DNA of 64,000 nt from Phymorhynchus buccinoides. Taxonomy: Eukaryota > Mollusca > Gastropoda > Neogastropoda > Raphitomidae. The stretch covers positions 24,677,102-24,741,101 of the forward strand of contig CM065693.1 in the NCBI GenBank assembly GCA_017654935.2, in the 5' to 3' direction. Below are positions 23,930 through 52,779 of the stretch, piece by piece. The notes below the pieces were generated by a model that was not told the DNA's origin, did no database searches, and saw only the letters and a program-made list of their open reading frames with translations. Within the stretch, counting starts at the first letter, position 1. Every line of letters starts with the position of its first letter. The position numbers and the translations under genes were made by a program.

Positions 23930-23967
23930 GGAATATATATATATATATATATATTTTGGGATATTAT

Positions 23968-24055
<88 letters not shown>

Positions 24056-24062
24056 GTAGTTA

Positions 24063-24153
<91 letters not shown>
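23930..24153. repeat. (AT)n microsatellite
   Basis: AT dinucleotides with AATAT and GCAT interruptions. It abuts the truncated 5' side of the Penelope-like element. Confidence 0.97.
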
Positions 24154-24154
24154 G

Positions 24155-24824
24155 AGGACTAGAAAGTAGGTTTAGGCTTGATTTCGTTATGAGCAGTATT
24201 TACTTTTTAATATGTGTATTCGCTTGCAAACAATATGACTAGGTTTGCTTTTGTTACGAGTGTGTGTTTACTTTTTAATTTGTTCATGCTAAAAATGAAT
24301 AATGTAATGTAGGAATAGGTTTCATGTTGCCATGGGTACATGTATTTACATTTTAAATTGTGCATGCTAAGATGAATAGGTAAAGTAATACTATGTTTGA
24401 CTAATTATATGCATGGTTTCTTTTGTGTTCTTTTCCAAATAAGTACATTTTAATGATGAATATATAAAGTATGATTGAGGTATTTTTTTATGTTTGTGCA
24501 CTTCTCTATTTTTGAATGTTTAAAGATGAGTGTGAAATGTAGGATTGGGTTTTATTTTCCCGTGTGTATGCGCTTACTTCACAAATTTTGAATGTTAATA
24601 ATGAGCATAATAATAATAATAGGTTTGATTTTGTTATTGATGTGTTACAATATAGGGATGTTTTTTGCATGCTTTATATTACTTTGTATGTGTTTATTTT
24701 CGTTTTCCATTTTCTACTTTTATTATATGTATTTTGTCCAGAGGGCTGGATGTAAAAAAAGCATGTTATTGCTTACTCTATTACCCTCTATAAATAAAAT
24801 TCAATCAATCAATCAATCAATCTC

Positions 24825-24826
<2 letters not shown>
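24155..24826 (+). mobile_element. LINE 3' untranslated fragment with (AATC)n tail
   Basis: GGGCTGGATGTAAAAAAAGC and TTACTCTATTACCCTCTATA, then AATAAAATTCAATCAATC, a wording I recognise from the 3' ends of CR1-type LINEs. The upstream AT-rich part (24155-24720) is non-coding and of uncertain nature. Confidence 0.5.
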
Positions 24827-24916
<90 letters not shown>

Positions 24917-25035
24917 CTCTCTCTCCTTTTTCGCTTGCTGGCTTGCTCGAATTTTTTGTTTTGTTGGAGGGGGGCAGGAAGACATGTCTGCCCCCCAGTC
25001 CTCTGAGCCGGGGGGGGGGGGGGGGGGGGGGGGAG
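24826..25035. repeat. (TC)n microsatellite and poly-G tract
   Basis: TC dinucleotides to 24912, then a G run from about 25010 to 25034. Confidence 0.95.
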
Positions 25036-25129
25036 CGGGGCAGCTGCCCTCCCCCTGCCCCCCTGTTCCTACGCCACTCTAATAGCAAGACTGTCAAATG
25101 CAATGATATGTTATGGAAAACTATAACAT

Positions 25130-25257
25130 CGTAAACACACTCATAACACACAAAGCACACTCACACACACATGAACGCGCACACACATACAAATAGGCCA
25201 ACACACACACACGCTTGTACCCACGCACACGCACGCACGCACGCACACGCGCACGCA

Positions 25258-25312
<55 letters not shown>

Positions 25313-25345
25313 ATGCGCAGACACACGCACACACTCACACACACT
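25130..25345. repeat. CA/CG microsatellite
   Basis: CACACG, GCACGC and (CA)n runs. Confidence 0.95.
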
Positions 25346-25468
25346 GGCATCATGCACCTATTGCTTGAGTTTGCTGGCTTTATATTTACATCCATTGGCT
25401 ATCATGTTAGCTGGATTTATTTTTAGATCAAGCTTGAAACCGAAACTGAAAATAGAATTTACGTGATA

Positions 25469-27009
25469 CAGTCGAACCCGCTTATAAGAAATCCGCTTAT
25501 AAGAAATCCGCTTATAAGAAATCCTGCTTATAAGAAATCCGCTTATAAGAAATCCTGCTTATAAGAAATCCGCTTATAAGAAATCCTGCTTATAAGAAAG
25601 CAATTCCCCCCCCCCCCCCCCCCCCCACCCCCCCCGCCAAACTCCTTCTTTCTTATGTATTATCAAAACTCGGATATAAGAAAACCGCTTATAAGAAAAC
25701 TCGGATATAATGAAGCAAATTAGTTATCCCATCCGCGATGTAAACTCAGATATAAGAAAATGATTTCATACAAGGGAGTTGATTTGCAGTTCATTTTCTT
25801 ATAAACGAGTTTGATTTTCTTATAAGCGATTTTTTAAAAATTAGGGCATGAACTGAAAGGATGTTCAAAAAAGTGCAGTTGTTCCAACAAAACAAACAAA
25901 AGATGAACATTTACGTCAGAGCAGCTACGTCACAGACACTCTAACCTGCACAGGCACTTGATTGAAAGACTAACTGAGTTATTTTTGTTCCTTAAATTTC
26001 ATGCTTTCCTTCAGTATTCTGTACAAAATAAATGCTGAGAAGAAGAAAAAATATGAATGCCTGTACTTTTGTGTTAGTTGTAGTGAGACTAGAGTAGCCT
26101 ACCTTAATATAGAAATATACTCTAAGTGAGCCTGCCCATCCTTTGCAATGGCAGAGAGGAAAAGACAGTCTATTTCCTTAAGAAGGAAAATAGAAATACA
26201 TCTGAACCCGCTTATAAGAAAACCCGCTTATAAGCAAGCAATTTATTTTCCCCGGCCGAATTCCTTCTTTCTTATGTATTATCAAAGCTCGGATATAACA
26301 AAACCGCTTATAAGAAAACTCGGTTATAAGCAAGCAAATTTGTTCTCCCATCCGCGATGTAAACTCGGATATAAGAAAATGATATCATACAAGGGAGTTT
26401 GGTTTGCAGTTCATTTTGTTATAAGCGAGTTTGATTTTCTTATAAGCGATTTTTTTGTAGTTTTGCTGTATTTGGATTTTATGATGTAAAACATGAGTCA
26501 TAGGTCGCAAGTTTCTTTATAGTTCATTGGCATTGTACAAACGCAAATACAATTGTCTTCACTATGTAAAATGAGTTATACATCCAAATTAGAATATTGA
26601 TTAAAAACAAGAAACAGAAATTTACATTTAAACAAATATGTTACTCTCACACCACACCCACTCATTCATCTGCTCTCCGCTATCTTGCTTGCTCATCATG
26701 CAACTCACACCACGTCTGCCTTCATTTTTGTTTTTATTTTCTGTTCTGTTCTTTCTGTTTTTCCTCCTTTGTTTTGCATTTCCCCCCTTTTTTTTCATGC
26801 ACCAAATTAGGTAAAAGCATTTTCTCTTCGTTTTATGCTTCTGTTTGTCTTTTTTCTCTCTCTTTTTTTCCCCTTTTCCCCCCATTCAAATAGGCTATAA
26901 GAAAACAAATTCAAAATGTTTTCTTATATCCGAGTATCGAGTAAGAAAACCCGGATATAAGAAAACAAAAAATATCTCCCTTCGATTTTCTTATAACCGG
27001 GTTTGACTG
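25469..27009 (+). mobile_element. pogo/Tigger-like DNA transposon, non-autonomous
   Basis: Flanked by TA on both sides (25467 and 27010). Terminal inverted repeat: CAGTCGAACCCGCTTATAAG at the left and its near complement, ending GGGTTTGACTG, at the right. The left end has several tandem CTTATAAGAAATCCG units and a poly-C run. A second copy of the left subterminal region lies inside, at 26200-26455. A short frame at 26148 starts MAERKRQSISLRRKIEIH, like the N-terminal helix-turn-helix of pogo/CENP-B-type transposases, and is cut off by that internal copy. Remaining transposase is absent. Confidence 0.78.
26148..26202 (+). pseudogene. Transposase start remnant (pogo/CENP-B-type HTH)
   Basis: Only about 18 residues, MAERKRQSISLRRKIEIH, match the family's basic helix. 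The frame then enters terminal-repeat sequence. Confidence 0.55.
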
Positions 27010-27051
27010 TAGCATTATTCTTTTATCGGGAATATCCTACCTTACGATCTA
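27010..27051. repeat. 42-bp direct repeat, copy 1
   Basis: Identical to 27884-27925 (begins TAGCATTATTC, ends TTACGATCTA). The two copies flank the first coding exon of the TRIM-like gene. Confidence 0.95.
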
Positions 27052-27241
27052 GTCAGTTGGGCCTACGCATGTCATGGCCAACTATTACAGAACGAAGCCC
27101 AGGCAATCAGAGATTAACAGGTCTTGAGTACAGTGTGGTTTTAAAACTCTTTTCAGAACTTTTACGGGTGCGTGTTTGTCTGTGGAATTTACCTGTGTTT
27201 TAATTAATCTTGTCGCCGTGCTAAGTGAATTATGAGTTGAA

Positions 27242-43698
<16,457 letters not shown>

Positions 43699-45777
43699 AG
43701 TCACGTGTCAGAGGACATGTAAATAACTCGGCAAAACAAATACACTATATGATTCAAATTGAAAAGAAAAAGAAACCGAAAACAAACTTGGATCACCAGA
43801 GTCTGAGACATCAAGTCTGTGTCAATATCATAATTAGCAGGAACTAAGCAGATTTCTTTGGATTGGTAGCTACTTTCAACGAAGTAACGTTTAAGAGCTG
43901 TGAGGTTTGGAGAAAGTGAACAATCAGACCACTAGAATAGAGCTTTGGATAAACTGCTTCATAACGAGCAGCTTGGTGGTTTTTTAATTTTGGTTACATG
44001 GAATTGAAGCAGAAGAAATGGACAAGAGTATTGAAAGCATTCGAAATAGAAATCTAGAGACTTCTTCATAAGATAAGATTTGATGTACCGTCTGTATAAT
44101 TATCTCCGCATTTCCACACGCAATTTCGGTTTTATATTTGTGTTCTTCCTTAAGTTTTTTTCTATCATGCGCAATGTTATTATACTTTTTGATGAATGTC
44201 ATTTTTGTAACGCTATTTGGTCATTCTGACTTAAGATTGTTCTTATTTTTTTGGCTTACTCCGGTAAATGGAGTGAGCCTGTGTACTCATATTTTGCGTT
44301 ATCGATTTGTGTTATCAATTTTTCAAAAATCAAACTTGTTTTTTAACCGTCTTTCGCTTAACGTTATTCGTTAGTTCTTGCTTCTTGTCTTATTTTACGA
44401 AAGTAAAAGCAGCCAATTCTGATGCAATTACTTATGAATCCGAATGTCCACGTTTTGTGTTCCATTCCAACAAAATACTTATTAGGTATTAGGTATTAGG
44501 TATTATAGAGTCACAGAGGCGTCTCTGTGAAATTCGGGCTGCTCCCACTTGGACAGCGCGTCGCAGCCAGAGGTGCGCCACCTTTTTGTTTTTGCATGTG
44601 ATTTTTGTGTGAAGGATGGAAAGGGGTGGGTGGGTAAAATTTGACCAAATGACAACTCTTTCCTTGCCACTCGGTTTTACGTATGCTAAGTGCATGGGCA
44701 CACGTGACCTCGGTTTATCGTCTCATCCGAAAGACTCCACGTTCAGACCGTAAGGCCTAGTGCAAAGTGAGAGGAAAAATCCCCTGTATCCAGGTACGAA
44801 CTCGGGTTTACTTGACACGAGGCGAACCACTGTGCCACTCTACACCTTATGTCCGCAATGAAAATTGTTTTGACTAAAATGGTATGTGTAGAACTGAATG
44901 AACAGCACACATAAAACTGTGCGACAAGCACATATTTTGTGAGTAAAAGCAGACAACATTTAAAATAGTGTTCTTTTTTAATGTGCCTGTATGCCTGTAA
45001 AACATTTAAACATATTATCGTTTGGTAAGATTTACCTTCACATCACTTTATTTTAAAAAAAGAGCATGCACTGCATATGGATTGTGTGAATGCTTTCATT
45101 TCGATCACTGGTATGACAAATGAGTTCTTCTTTATTAGTCTAATGAAATGTGTGTTAATAATGTGACATGTATTGGCTGCCTGAGGCGAAGAAGAAGATG
45201 TATTGCTAAAACGGCTGATCGTTTTTACATTTTTTCTTTGAATTTGAAAGAAAGCAACACCTTTTAGTTCTTAGCATCGTTTGCTTTGCATTTTAATTAA
45301 AAAAATATTATTGAGTGACTTGGGGTTTGCCGTTTTGCTTTGACTGTAATTCAACTGTTATTTTGTATTCTGGTTGTTGTGTGGAATATGATGTTCTCTA
45401 CAAGTTTTTAAAAATTCTTTTCTACAATTCTTAACTGTGTATTATAGTTTTTGAACTCATGAGTTTTTGAGCTTTTAATTGATTATTGTACAGATAAATA
45501 TAGTTTTCGATTTCTTTGATCTTCTAGCTATTTAAAGTCTGTAAATAACTCTATGTGGCTTTGTTTGGATTTTCACTTTTGCTTAAAAAAAGCATTCCAT
45601 AAGTGGGTTTTTAATACAAAAATATTTGAACATATTTTGTTTGTAATCTTGAGTGAAGTATATCGTGTTTTCATCTGTTTAAAAATGAATGAATATTGCT
45701 TCTAGGTTAAGTCCACATCAGCAAGATACATCATGACTATGCCATTAAACGTTTTCTGGTCACGTTTCACTTATGCT
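43699..45777 (+). other. Presumed 3' UTR or downstream region of the TRIM-like gene
   Basis: AT-rich, no coding frame. The polyadenylation site is not clear; AATAAA signals first appear well downstream (46909, 47222, 47454). Contains the SINE at 44495-44846. Confidence 0.45.
44478..44846 (-). mobile_element. tRNA-derived SINE with (TTAGGTA)n-type tail
   Basis: On the minus strand: A-box TGGCACAGTGG (44827-44837), B-box GAGTTCGTACC (44793-44803), a body of about 280 bases, then a tail of ATTAGGT units (plus strand 44478-44506). A body fragment also occurs at 6383-6500. Confidence 0.78.
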
Positions 45778-46672
45778 ACTCAAAGGAATTCAAGGACCAT
45801 TTTCATATTTGCCGTGCTTTTTTCAAATTCAAATTGCTACCTCAAAGACAAACATTTCTTATCTTATTTCATATGAACCTATAAGATAATGTCCCAAGCA
45901 ACATGTTTTTGCCAATTATTCAGATATTTTTTGTCCAAACATGATACACTAACCCGAAAAAGAAACGGAAAAAACACGAAAACTAGCCTTACTTTTTATG
46001 CCCTTAGCTGAAAAAGCAGAAATGTTCACGGTAAAAACTGCATTGCATGGTCAAGACATGTTCACGATGAACACATTTCAGTCAGCTGATCAAACCAGTC
46101 TATGGTATTCATTGCTGTGTTACTGGTGCTTATTTCCCCATACCTCCAGGAGCCGACTGACAGAGGCTGACATAAAGATGGTGCTAGCTTGGCTCCAGGA
46201 AAGCATGGCTCTGTGAACATTTGCAGGCCGACTCAGAGGTGATCAAGGTGGATGTTCACAGAGTCACGCTTTCCCAGAGCCAAGATAGCGCCATCTTAAT
46301 CTCAATCTCTGTTATTTGTCCCTTGGAGGCATGGTGATATACGCCCCATTGACGTAGCCATGAAAATTCACTGGTTTGTTCAGCTGACTGCAATGTGTTC
46401 ACCATAAACGTCTCTTGACCATGCAAAGCATTTTTTACCCTGCACATAAGGGCATTTAATGGAGCGTCAATTTTCGTCGTTTTTGCGTTTCTTTTTCGAG
46501 TTAGTGCAGCATACTTGGACGAGAAACATCTGAGTAATTGACAAAAACATGTTGCTTGAGACTTACAGGTTCATGTGAAATGTGGTGAGAAATGTTTATA
46601 TTTGTGACACAGATTTTAATTTTAAAGAAGCATGTCAAACTTGAGAGTGCTCCTTGAATTCCTTTGAGTTTA
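45778..46672. repeat. 895-bp near-palindrome (two about 435-bp inverted arms)
   Basis: Outer match: CTCAAAGGAATTCAAGGA at the left, TCCTTGAATTCCTTTGAG at the right. Further matched blocks: AAGCAACATGTTTTTG, CCGAAAAAGAAACG versus its complement, TGGTCAAGACA versus TGTCTTGACCA-like, and GGCTCTGTGAACAT versus GATGTTCACAGAG. The spacer is about 30 bases (46221-46249). No transposase. Both arms give similar, meaningless peptides. Confidence 0.88.
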
Positions 46673-47830
46673 ATTTAGTTTGTAGGCCTTCTTTTTACTA
46701 TATGTAATGAAGTTTGTTTACAAGGACTATTTCAATATTTGTTGCTTGAATATTTACTCATGTATTGAGAAGATATGTTTGGCCAAATTCTCTCTAGAAT
46801 TTGCTTGGCTCCATAATAGGGTGCCTTGTCCAAGAACACGAACAAAGCGTATATGACATGTGTGTCAAGTTTTTAGAAAGGAGTTTTATTTGACTTTTAG
46901 CTTTAACAATAAATTACATTTTTGTTGAGAATCATGTTTTTGCTATTACAATGTGTAACTCGAATCAAAAGGGATTCAATCAATTACATTTACCTCTTTT
47001 GTGTTTGGGATATGTTAGGGGCTACTTATTTGTATCGCTTTAAGTGTTACCATCGAGCCATTGATACAGAACTCTAAAACTGAAAATAAGAGCACAGAAA
47101 ACTTGCTTACCAAGATCAATTCATCTGTTGAACTCTTAATGTACTGCCTCGAGTAATTGTTTTGCTGAGTAGCCTGTTCATCTCCTTCGGATTGTATTTG
47201 TGCAAGCCTATTTGTAGTCCTTTTGTTCTGCAATAAATTACTGCTGTGTATGTCCTTGTCTTAATTGTCTGTGTAGAGATGGTGTAGGTACTATTATTGC
47301 TGCTTTTTATGGACTATTTGTTCATATTTGTCCAGTTTGTTAATTACAACATTGCAGTGTTCTTAGTTATTAGTTCATATTCTTTGTTGTTGATAAATGT
47401 GTTTATTGTTGTTTTTCGTGTGTGCAACTGGTTGCAATTTCTCTGTTATGAGATAATAAAGATACTATGGATTTGGATTTGGATTTGATTAAGTTCTATA
47501 TTGCTTATTGGCGATAGTCTTGTGTAAAGTTGCTTAACTTTTTGTGTGAAGTTGAACATTTATTTGCTTTAATGTTGTACATTGCAGCAGCACTGTAATT
47601 TAATAACATTAATAAATATAAATATTTGAAGCTAGTCAAATTAATATAAGTTGAATGATTGCACAGTAAATAAAACAGAACGTAGAAATGGCTACTCTGG
47701 AGTTTCCATGCTCATGTAGCATGACATTTAAAAACATATTTTTAACTGTATTGAAATTTTGTCTCTCGACCGAGTTTACAATAAAATATAAAGAAGTAAA
47801 GAACGTCTAAGGCAAGATCATTAAATATAA
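46673..47830. other. AT-rich sequence with a possible LINE-like 3' tail
   Basis: No coding frame. ATAATAAAGATACTATGGAT with GGATTT repeats at 47454-47487 looks like the 3' end of a non-LTR element or a gene poly(A) site. Unresolved. Confidence 0.35.
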
Positions 47831-47987
47831 TAGCTTTGAAGGGGGTGAGTATGGTTCACCTAGCGGAGCGGACGCAAATTTCCGAAGCGGAGCAATTGAT
47901 TAGCCTTTTTTGCTAATTATCACGGCCAGAGAAGAAATTATGCCTCCTAATTAGGTGTAACTGCTTCTGCTGCTCCCCGACATCATT

Positions 47988-48000
47988 TCAGTATAAAAAT
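47988..48000 (+). promoter_or_regulatory. Possible TATA-type promoter element
   Basis: CAGTATAAAAATG lies about 80 bases before the small open frame at 48073. Sequence match only. Confidence 0.25.
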
Positions 48001-48072
48001 GTGACAGAAAACCGATGGATTAAACCGACTACGGAAACTTGAATTGAACTTTCTATTCATCAGCCATAGCTG

Positions 48073-48273
48073 ATGGGCCGAAAAACCAAGCGACAGCGAA
48101 AGCCAGCAAGTTCAGACAGTTCTCAACCAGGGTCCAGCAAATCTGACACCTCCATTAACACCAGTGTGGACAATACTGTCAACCAAAGTGCAAGCAAGAA
48201 ACAGAGAACTGATGTAGTCAGAGTCGAACGCGTACGAAACAATCTTTCAAAGTTTGTTTACCAACCGCATTAG
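48073..48273 (+). CDS. Small basic ORF of unknown identity
   Basis: 66 codons beginning MGRKTKRQRKPASSDSSQPG, basic at first, then Ser/Thr/Asn-rich. I do not recognise it. A TATA-like motif stands upstream and a possible donor (GTACGA) at about 48231. It could be a first exon, or the start of ORF1 of the L1-like LINE that lies in the same orientation at 50243, with the minus-strand LINE fragment inserted between. Coding status is uncertain. Confidence 0.3.
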   Translation: MGRKTKRQRKPASSDSSQPGSSKSDTSINTSVDNTVNQSASKKQRTDVVRVERVRNNLSKFVYQPH

Positions 48274-48654
48274 CTGGACAAATTGTAACTGTTACCTCGA
48301 TGGCTGATTTGAACGGCCACAGAGGCTAGGCCTAGCTCTGCTAGAAATTGTCGTCTGCTATGAACTGTGACCTAGATTGCAGCTCTGGGCCTAGATAATG
48401 TTATACGCGAGCTCGATTGTGTGTTAGATTCAATCCGAATTGTAATTTGGTGTTACCACACAGTGTACACATTGTAAGATAAGTTGTGTCTAATTACTGC
48501 TTTTTCTGTTTGTTTTTTCTTTCTTTGGACATTGTCTTAGTGGAAGGATTGTTTACATACCTCTCCTACTTGAGAGGAAGGAATTGTTGTGGTCACGTGT
48601 TTTTGTTTTGGTCACATACACATGTGTGTGATGTAGGCCTACATTTTCTAGTAG

Positions 48655-48673
48655 TAGTAGTAGTAGTAGTAGT
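48655..48673. repeat. (TAG)n short tandem repeat
   Basis: Six to seven TAG units. Confidence 0.9.
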
Positions 48674-48769
48674 GGGGGACTGGCTCATAAGCCTAGGCCT
48701 CGTGGCATATGAAGTGTCCCCTTCATTCTTTTTGTACATTTATTATAGTTGTGCATACGCATTATAATT

Positions 48770-49260
48770 TTGATATGTTCATTCATCATATTCAAAAAGC
48801 ATTTGTTTACATTTTTTATTGCTGTCCAGAAGACTTTTAAATACATTAGTATTAGGTGAACATTTATGTTGAGTGGGAAGAACATTCCAAAACTGTGCAA
48901 TTCTGTTAGTCAGTGCATTTGTTCTCATATTAGTATTGCTATGGCCCATCAGGATTTTCATTTCTGAATTCCTTGTTCTGTTATAATCTGTTAGTTGGAA
49001 AATATTAGTAACATCAATGTTAACAAGGCCATTAAATATCTTATGCGTTTCAATCAGGTCCCCTCTCAATCTTCTACCTTTTAAGGAATGTAAATTAAGG
49101 TGTTTCAGTCTTTCAAGGTAATTCATATCTCTGCATTCTCTCAATAATCTGGTTGCTCTTCTTTGGATCTTTTCTATAGCTACAGACTGTCTTTTTAAAT
49201 ATGGATGCCATATAATATTTGCATATTCAAGGTGGGGCCTAACAAGCTACTGTTCTAGTG
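48770..49260 (-). mobile_element. CR1-like LINE 3' fragment
   Basis: MRECRDMNYLERLKHLNLHS, GRRLRGDLIETHKIFNGL and NRIAQFWNVLPTQHK followed by NVFKSLLD are the C-terminal wording of this LINE group. 5' truncated. Confidence 0.8.
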
Positions 49261-50242
49261 CGTTAATGTTTGTTCTTTGGTTGGGATTACGAGTGTAAAT
49301 TTGTTTTTATCTGTTCCATTGTGTCTTTTTTATTTGAAATGTGAATCTTGACTGCATTATTATTTAACCGATTTTTATTTATGTTATTTTCCTTTGTTTG
49401 GAACCACTTTTCATTGTTGTCAGTGGTGTTTGAAGTCAGGCGCGCCTGTTCAGACAGCATGTTGTTGGACGAGTGTGGTTGTTCAATGCGCTTGTGTACA
49501 TGTAGTAGGCCTTTGCGCTGACCAGGTGTGATGTGATTGTTTATTTAACTGATTTGGGTTTTTGGATTTTCTTGTTCTCGGATTTTTTGGTCAAAGAGTG
49601 AAACAAGAGTCGTTACGTTTTTGTGTGCTTTTTGGATTAATTTGATGTTGGTGTTGGGGAAGCAGCAGACCCATAGGATCACAGGATGTTTTGTGTAACC
49701 GGGTTGGGTAAGTGTGATTTGGGTGTTGTGTGCATGATGGGTGTTGTGAGGATGCTTTGTTTAAGATATGTTAATACTTGTCTACTTTGTCTGTGTGCTC
49801 TCCTGAATTTACAAACACTGTTCGTCTTTTTGCCTATGCATTTCTATATTTTTGTGGGGTGTTCTCCAACTGTTGTATTTTTACTACTTTTCACTGTGGG
49901 CCTGTTTCAAATTATTTGTTCTTTGAGGCCAAGCTCTGATCTGACAATTACTAAGTGCATGTCGATGTGCTACTGTTTGATGTTATACATTGTGACAAAT
50001 GCACCATATAGTTATTTTGGTGATGCTCTCTTTTTTATGTTTGTTCTAATGATGAAATATAAGAGTTTGATTTATAATCAAATTTGTTCTATAACTAAAC
50101 ATAAATGGTTAAATTGGCAGTTCAGACGTTTCTCGGTGCCGCTGTCTCAATGCAATTTATTGGACTATGTGTTGGTTTTTAATGTGCTTGAATTTTTCAA
50201 TGTTTTTGAGTTGAATAGTTGGATGTTTATTCACATTTGAAA
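49260..50242. other. T-rich sequence, no gene recognised
   Basis: An open frame at 49686-50240 has no recognisable motif, and its Phe/Leu/Cys-rich composition follows the T-rich base content. It may be the remains of the first part of the LINE that begins at 50243. Confidence 0.35.
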
Positions 50243-52700
50243 ATGGAGACGCTCAAGATATTCAGCTTCAATGCAAATGGTCTTAAAGACCACCACAAAG
50301 AAAAGATGTATTTGACTACATAAGAAAACAAAAAGCACAAATTGTTTTTTTGCAAGAAACTCATTTAAAGACTAATTCTGAAAACTTTATTAGATCACTG
50401 TGGGGATATGAATGTATTTTGAATGGGATTTAGACAAATAGTAAGGTTGTGGGGATCTTATTTAGCAATGATTTTGAATATAAAATACACAAAATTGTTC
50501 ATGATGTGAATGGGCATACATAGGGGAAAACATTCGTTTATTATATGATACATTACAATACACAGAAACACATAGGATACCTGGATTGTTTCTTATGGTC
50601 GACTTTCAGAAAGCATTTGATAGTATTTCTTGGTCATTTGTTCAGAAGTCCTTAGTTTTTTGGGTTTGGACCAGATATAAAGCAGTGGATAGCAACATTC
50701 TATAAAAATATTAAATCATGTGTAACGATAAATGGTAGCTACACAGAATGGTTCAGTATAAACAGAGGTGTGAGGCAAGGGGATCCATGCTCACCATACA
50801 TTTACTTAATATGTGCGGAAATACTGTCATTATTAATTAAAAAAAAGGACATTTGTGGCATAAAGCTTTTTAACAATATTGAAGTACTTTTGTCTCAGTT
50901 TGCAGACGACACAACAGTTTAATTAGATGGGTCCAAAAAGTCGTTTGAGCAGTGTATGTACTGTTTAGAATATTTTGCAAGTATATCAGGACTTAAAATA
51001 AATATTGATAAAACACAAGTAGTGTGGATTGGTAGCAGGAAAAACTCCAGATTCAGATACATGCCAGACAGACAATTAGATTGGAACCCACCAGTATTTA
51101 AGGTTCTTGGATTTTTTTTTCAACAAATATTAATGAAATAGTTTCATTAAACTATGATAATAAAATACATGAAATTAGAAAGTTATTGTCTTCTTGGTCT
51201 AGGAGACAACTAACTCCCCTAGGTAAAATAACAGTGATGAAAACTTTGGCCCTATCTAAACTTGTTCATTTATTTACTAATTTACCAGACCCCTCCATGC
51301 AATTCATGCATGAGCTCAATAATTGCCTTTACAGATTTTTGTGGAATGGGAAAAATAGCAAAATAAATAAAAGACTTGTGTGCTCTTCTTATGAGAAGGG
51401 AGGTTTGAAAATGGTTAATGTTTATAATGTTTTTTCAGCTATGAAAATATCATGGTTAAAAAGAACTGTTCGTTCTGAAGAGAACTTGTATTGTAAAATG
51501 TTGACATGTATTTGTCCTAAGATGGAGAAAATAACACATTTTGGTAGCGACTATGTCACAGAAGTAATGAGAGCTTGTAATAACTTGTTTTGGGTAGATG
51601 TATTAAAACACTATAAAATAATGTATGAAAAATGCAAGCCTACAAAATCACAAGAATTTCTTGCTGAAAGTATTCACTTCAATAACAATATCATCAGGGA
51701 TAGGAAAACAGTATATTTAACCCTTTCACCGCCAACGTCGCATTTTTGCACCACAATGATTTAACACCCATGTCACTAAAAGGCCTGAAATCAGGGTCTG
51801 TTATCCAAAGACCCTGTTCCCTTCATTTTGGGAGGTGGGGATAGGCCTTACTTTAAATATGTCACAGAGGAATCCCAAATATTACAGATAGATTTTTTCT
51901 CTACCCAGGTAAGTTTAATGGACATTTTTGGCTAAAAAATATGGCTGGCGGCGAAAGGGTTAAGAGAATGGTCAGAAAATGACATTAACACCATTAAAGA
52001 TCTTGTTGACACAGAAGGGAATTTTCTAATTTTTAATAGCTTTAGAAATACATATCCTATGGTTATAACGAACTTTCTTGTATACAGTGGTATAGTTAGA
52101 GCTGTGACTAAGTATAGAGAATCCCTGGAGATAGAATTGTGTAATAACTCTGGATATCTGGAGTTTAATTAAATTTACACCTACTAAAATGATATACCAG
52201 AGTATGACAGACTGTGATACCACACCACCCAGTGTTAGAAAGTGGCAACAGTGATATCCACAGACAGTCTTGAAATGTGAAAAAATATTCATAAAACATT
52301 TCAAAACTACTACTGATTGTCAACTGCGGTGGTTTCAGTTGAGAGTATTACATAGACTCCGCCCACTGAAAGATACTTGTTTTTATGTAAAATTTCAAAT
52401 TCTCAAACATGTACTTTTTGTGGCATAGAAGATGAAACTTTAGTCCACCTTTTCTGGACTTGTAACCATGCTCAGGTAAATTTTGGACAAACTTTATTTC
52501 TTGGATTCACAGAATTTTAGTCTCTCAGAAACCCTAATTTTGCTAGGATGGAAACAAAACCAAAAAACAGATAAAGTCATGGATCTGATCATTCTATTGG
52601 CTAAATTTTAGGGGGAGGGGGGGGGGGATCAGTCTAATTTTAAGCTAGTAGGAGACTTCTTTTGGTATGTACACAGGCTGTAAAAGCGAACATTTACATG
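50243..52700 (+). mobile_element. L1/Tx1-like LINE remnant, internally deleted
   Basis: Endonuclease start METLKIFSFNANGLKD and IVFLQETHL; after a large deletion near 50520, RT pieces MVDFQKAFDSISWSFVQKS, SINRGVRQGDPCSPYIYLIC, LSQFADDTTV (catalytic FADD kept) and GLKINIDKTQVVWIGS, then a C-terminal CTFCGIEDETLVHLFWTC finger. Frameshifts and stops break it. A piggyBac-like MITE sits inside. Confidence 0.83.
51717..51963 (-). mobile_element. piggyBac-like MITE inserted in the LINE
   Basis: TTAA-CCCTTTCACCGCC at the left and GGCGGCGAAAGGG-TTAA at the right; the interior matches 5129-5374 in reverse. Removing it with one TTAA restores the LINE frame (VYL then REWSEND). Confidence 0.85.
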
Positions 52701-52714
52701 AATAAGAGAGAAAG

Positions 52715-52748
<34 letters not shown>

Positions 52749-52770
52749 GAGAGGGAGAAAAAGAGAGAGA
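52612..52770. repeat. Poly-G and GA microsatellites
   Basis: A G run at 52612-52628, then GGG over 52712-52747 within GA-rich flanks. Confidence 0.92.
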
Positions 52771-52779
52771 GTTAAGTAT

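Noticed and set aside
49686..50240. 184-codon Phe/Leu/Cys-rich membrane protein
   Set aside because: Composition follows the T-rich base content; no motif or splice context.
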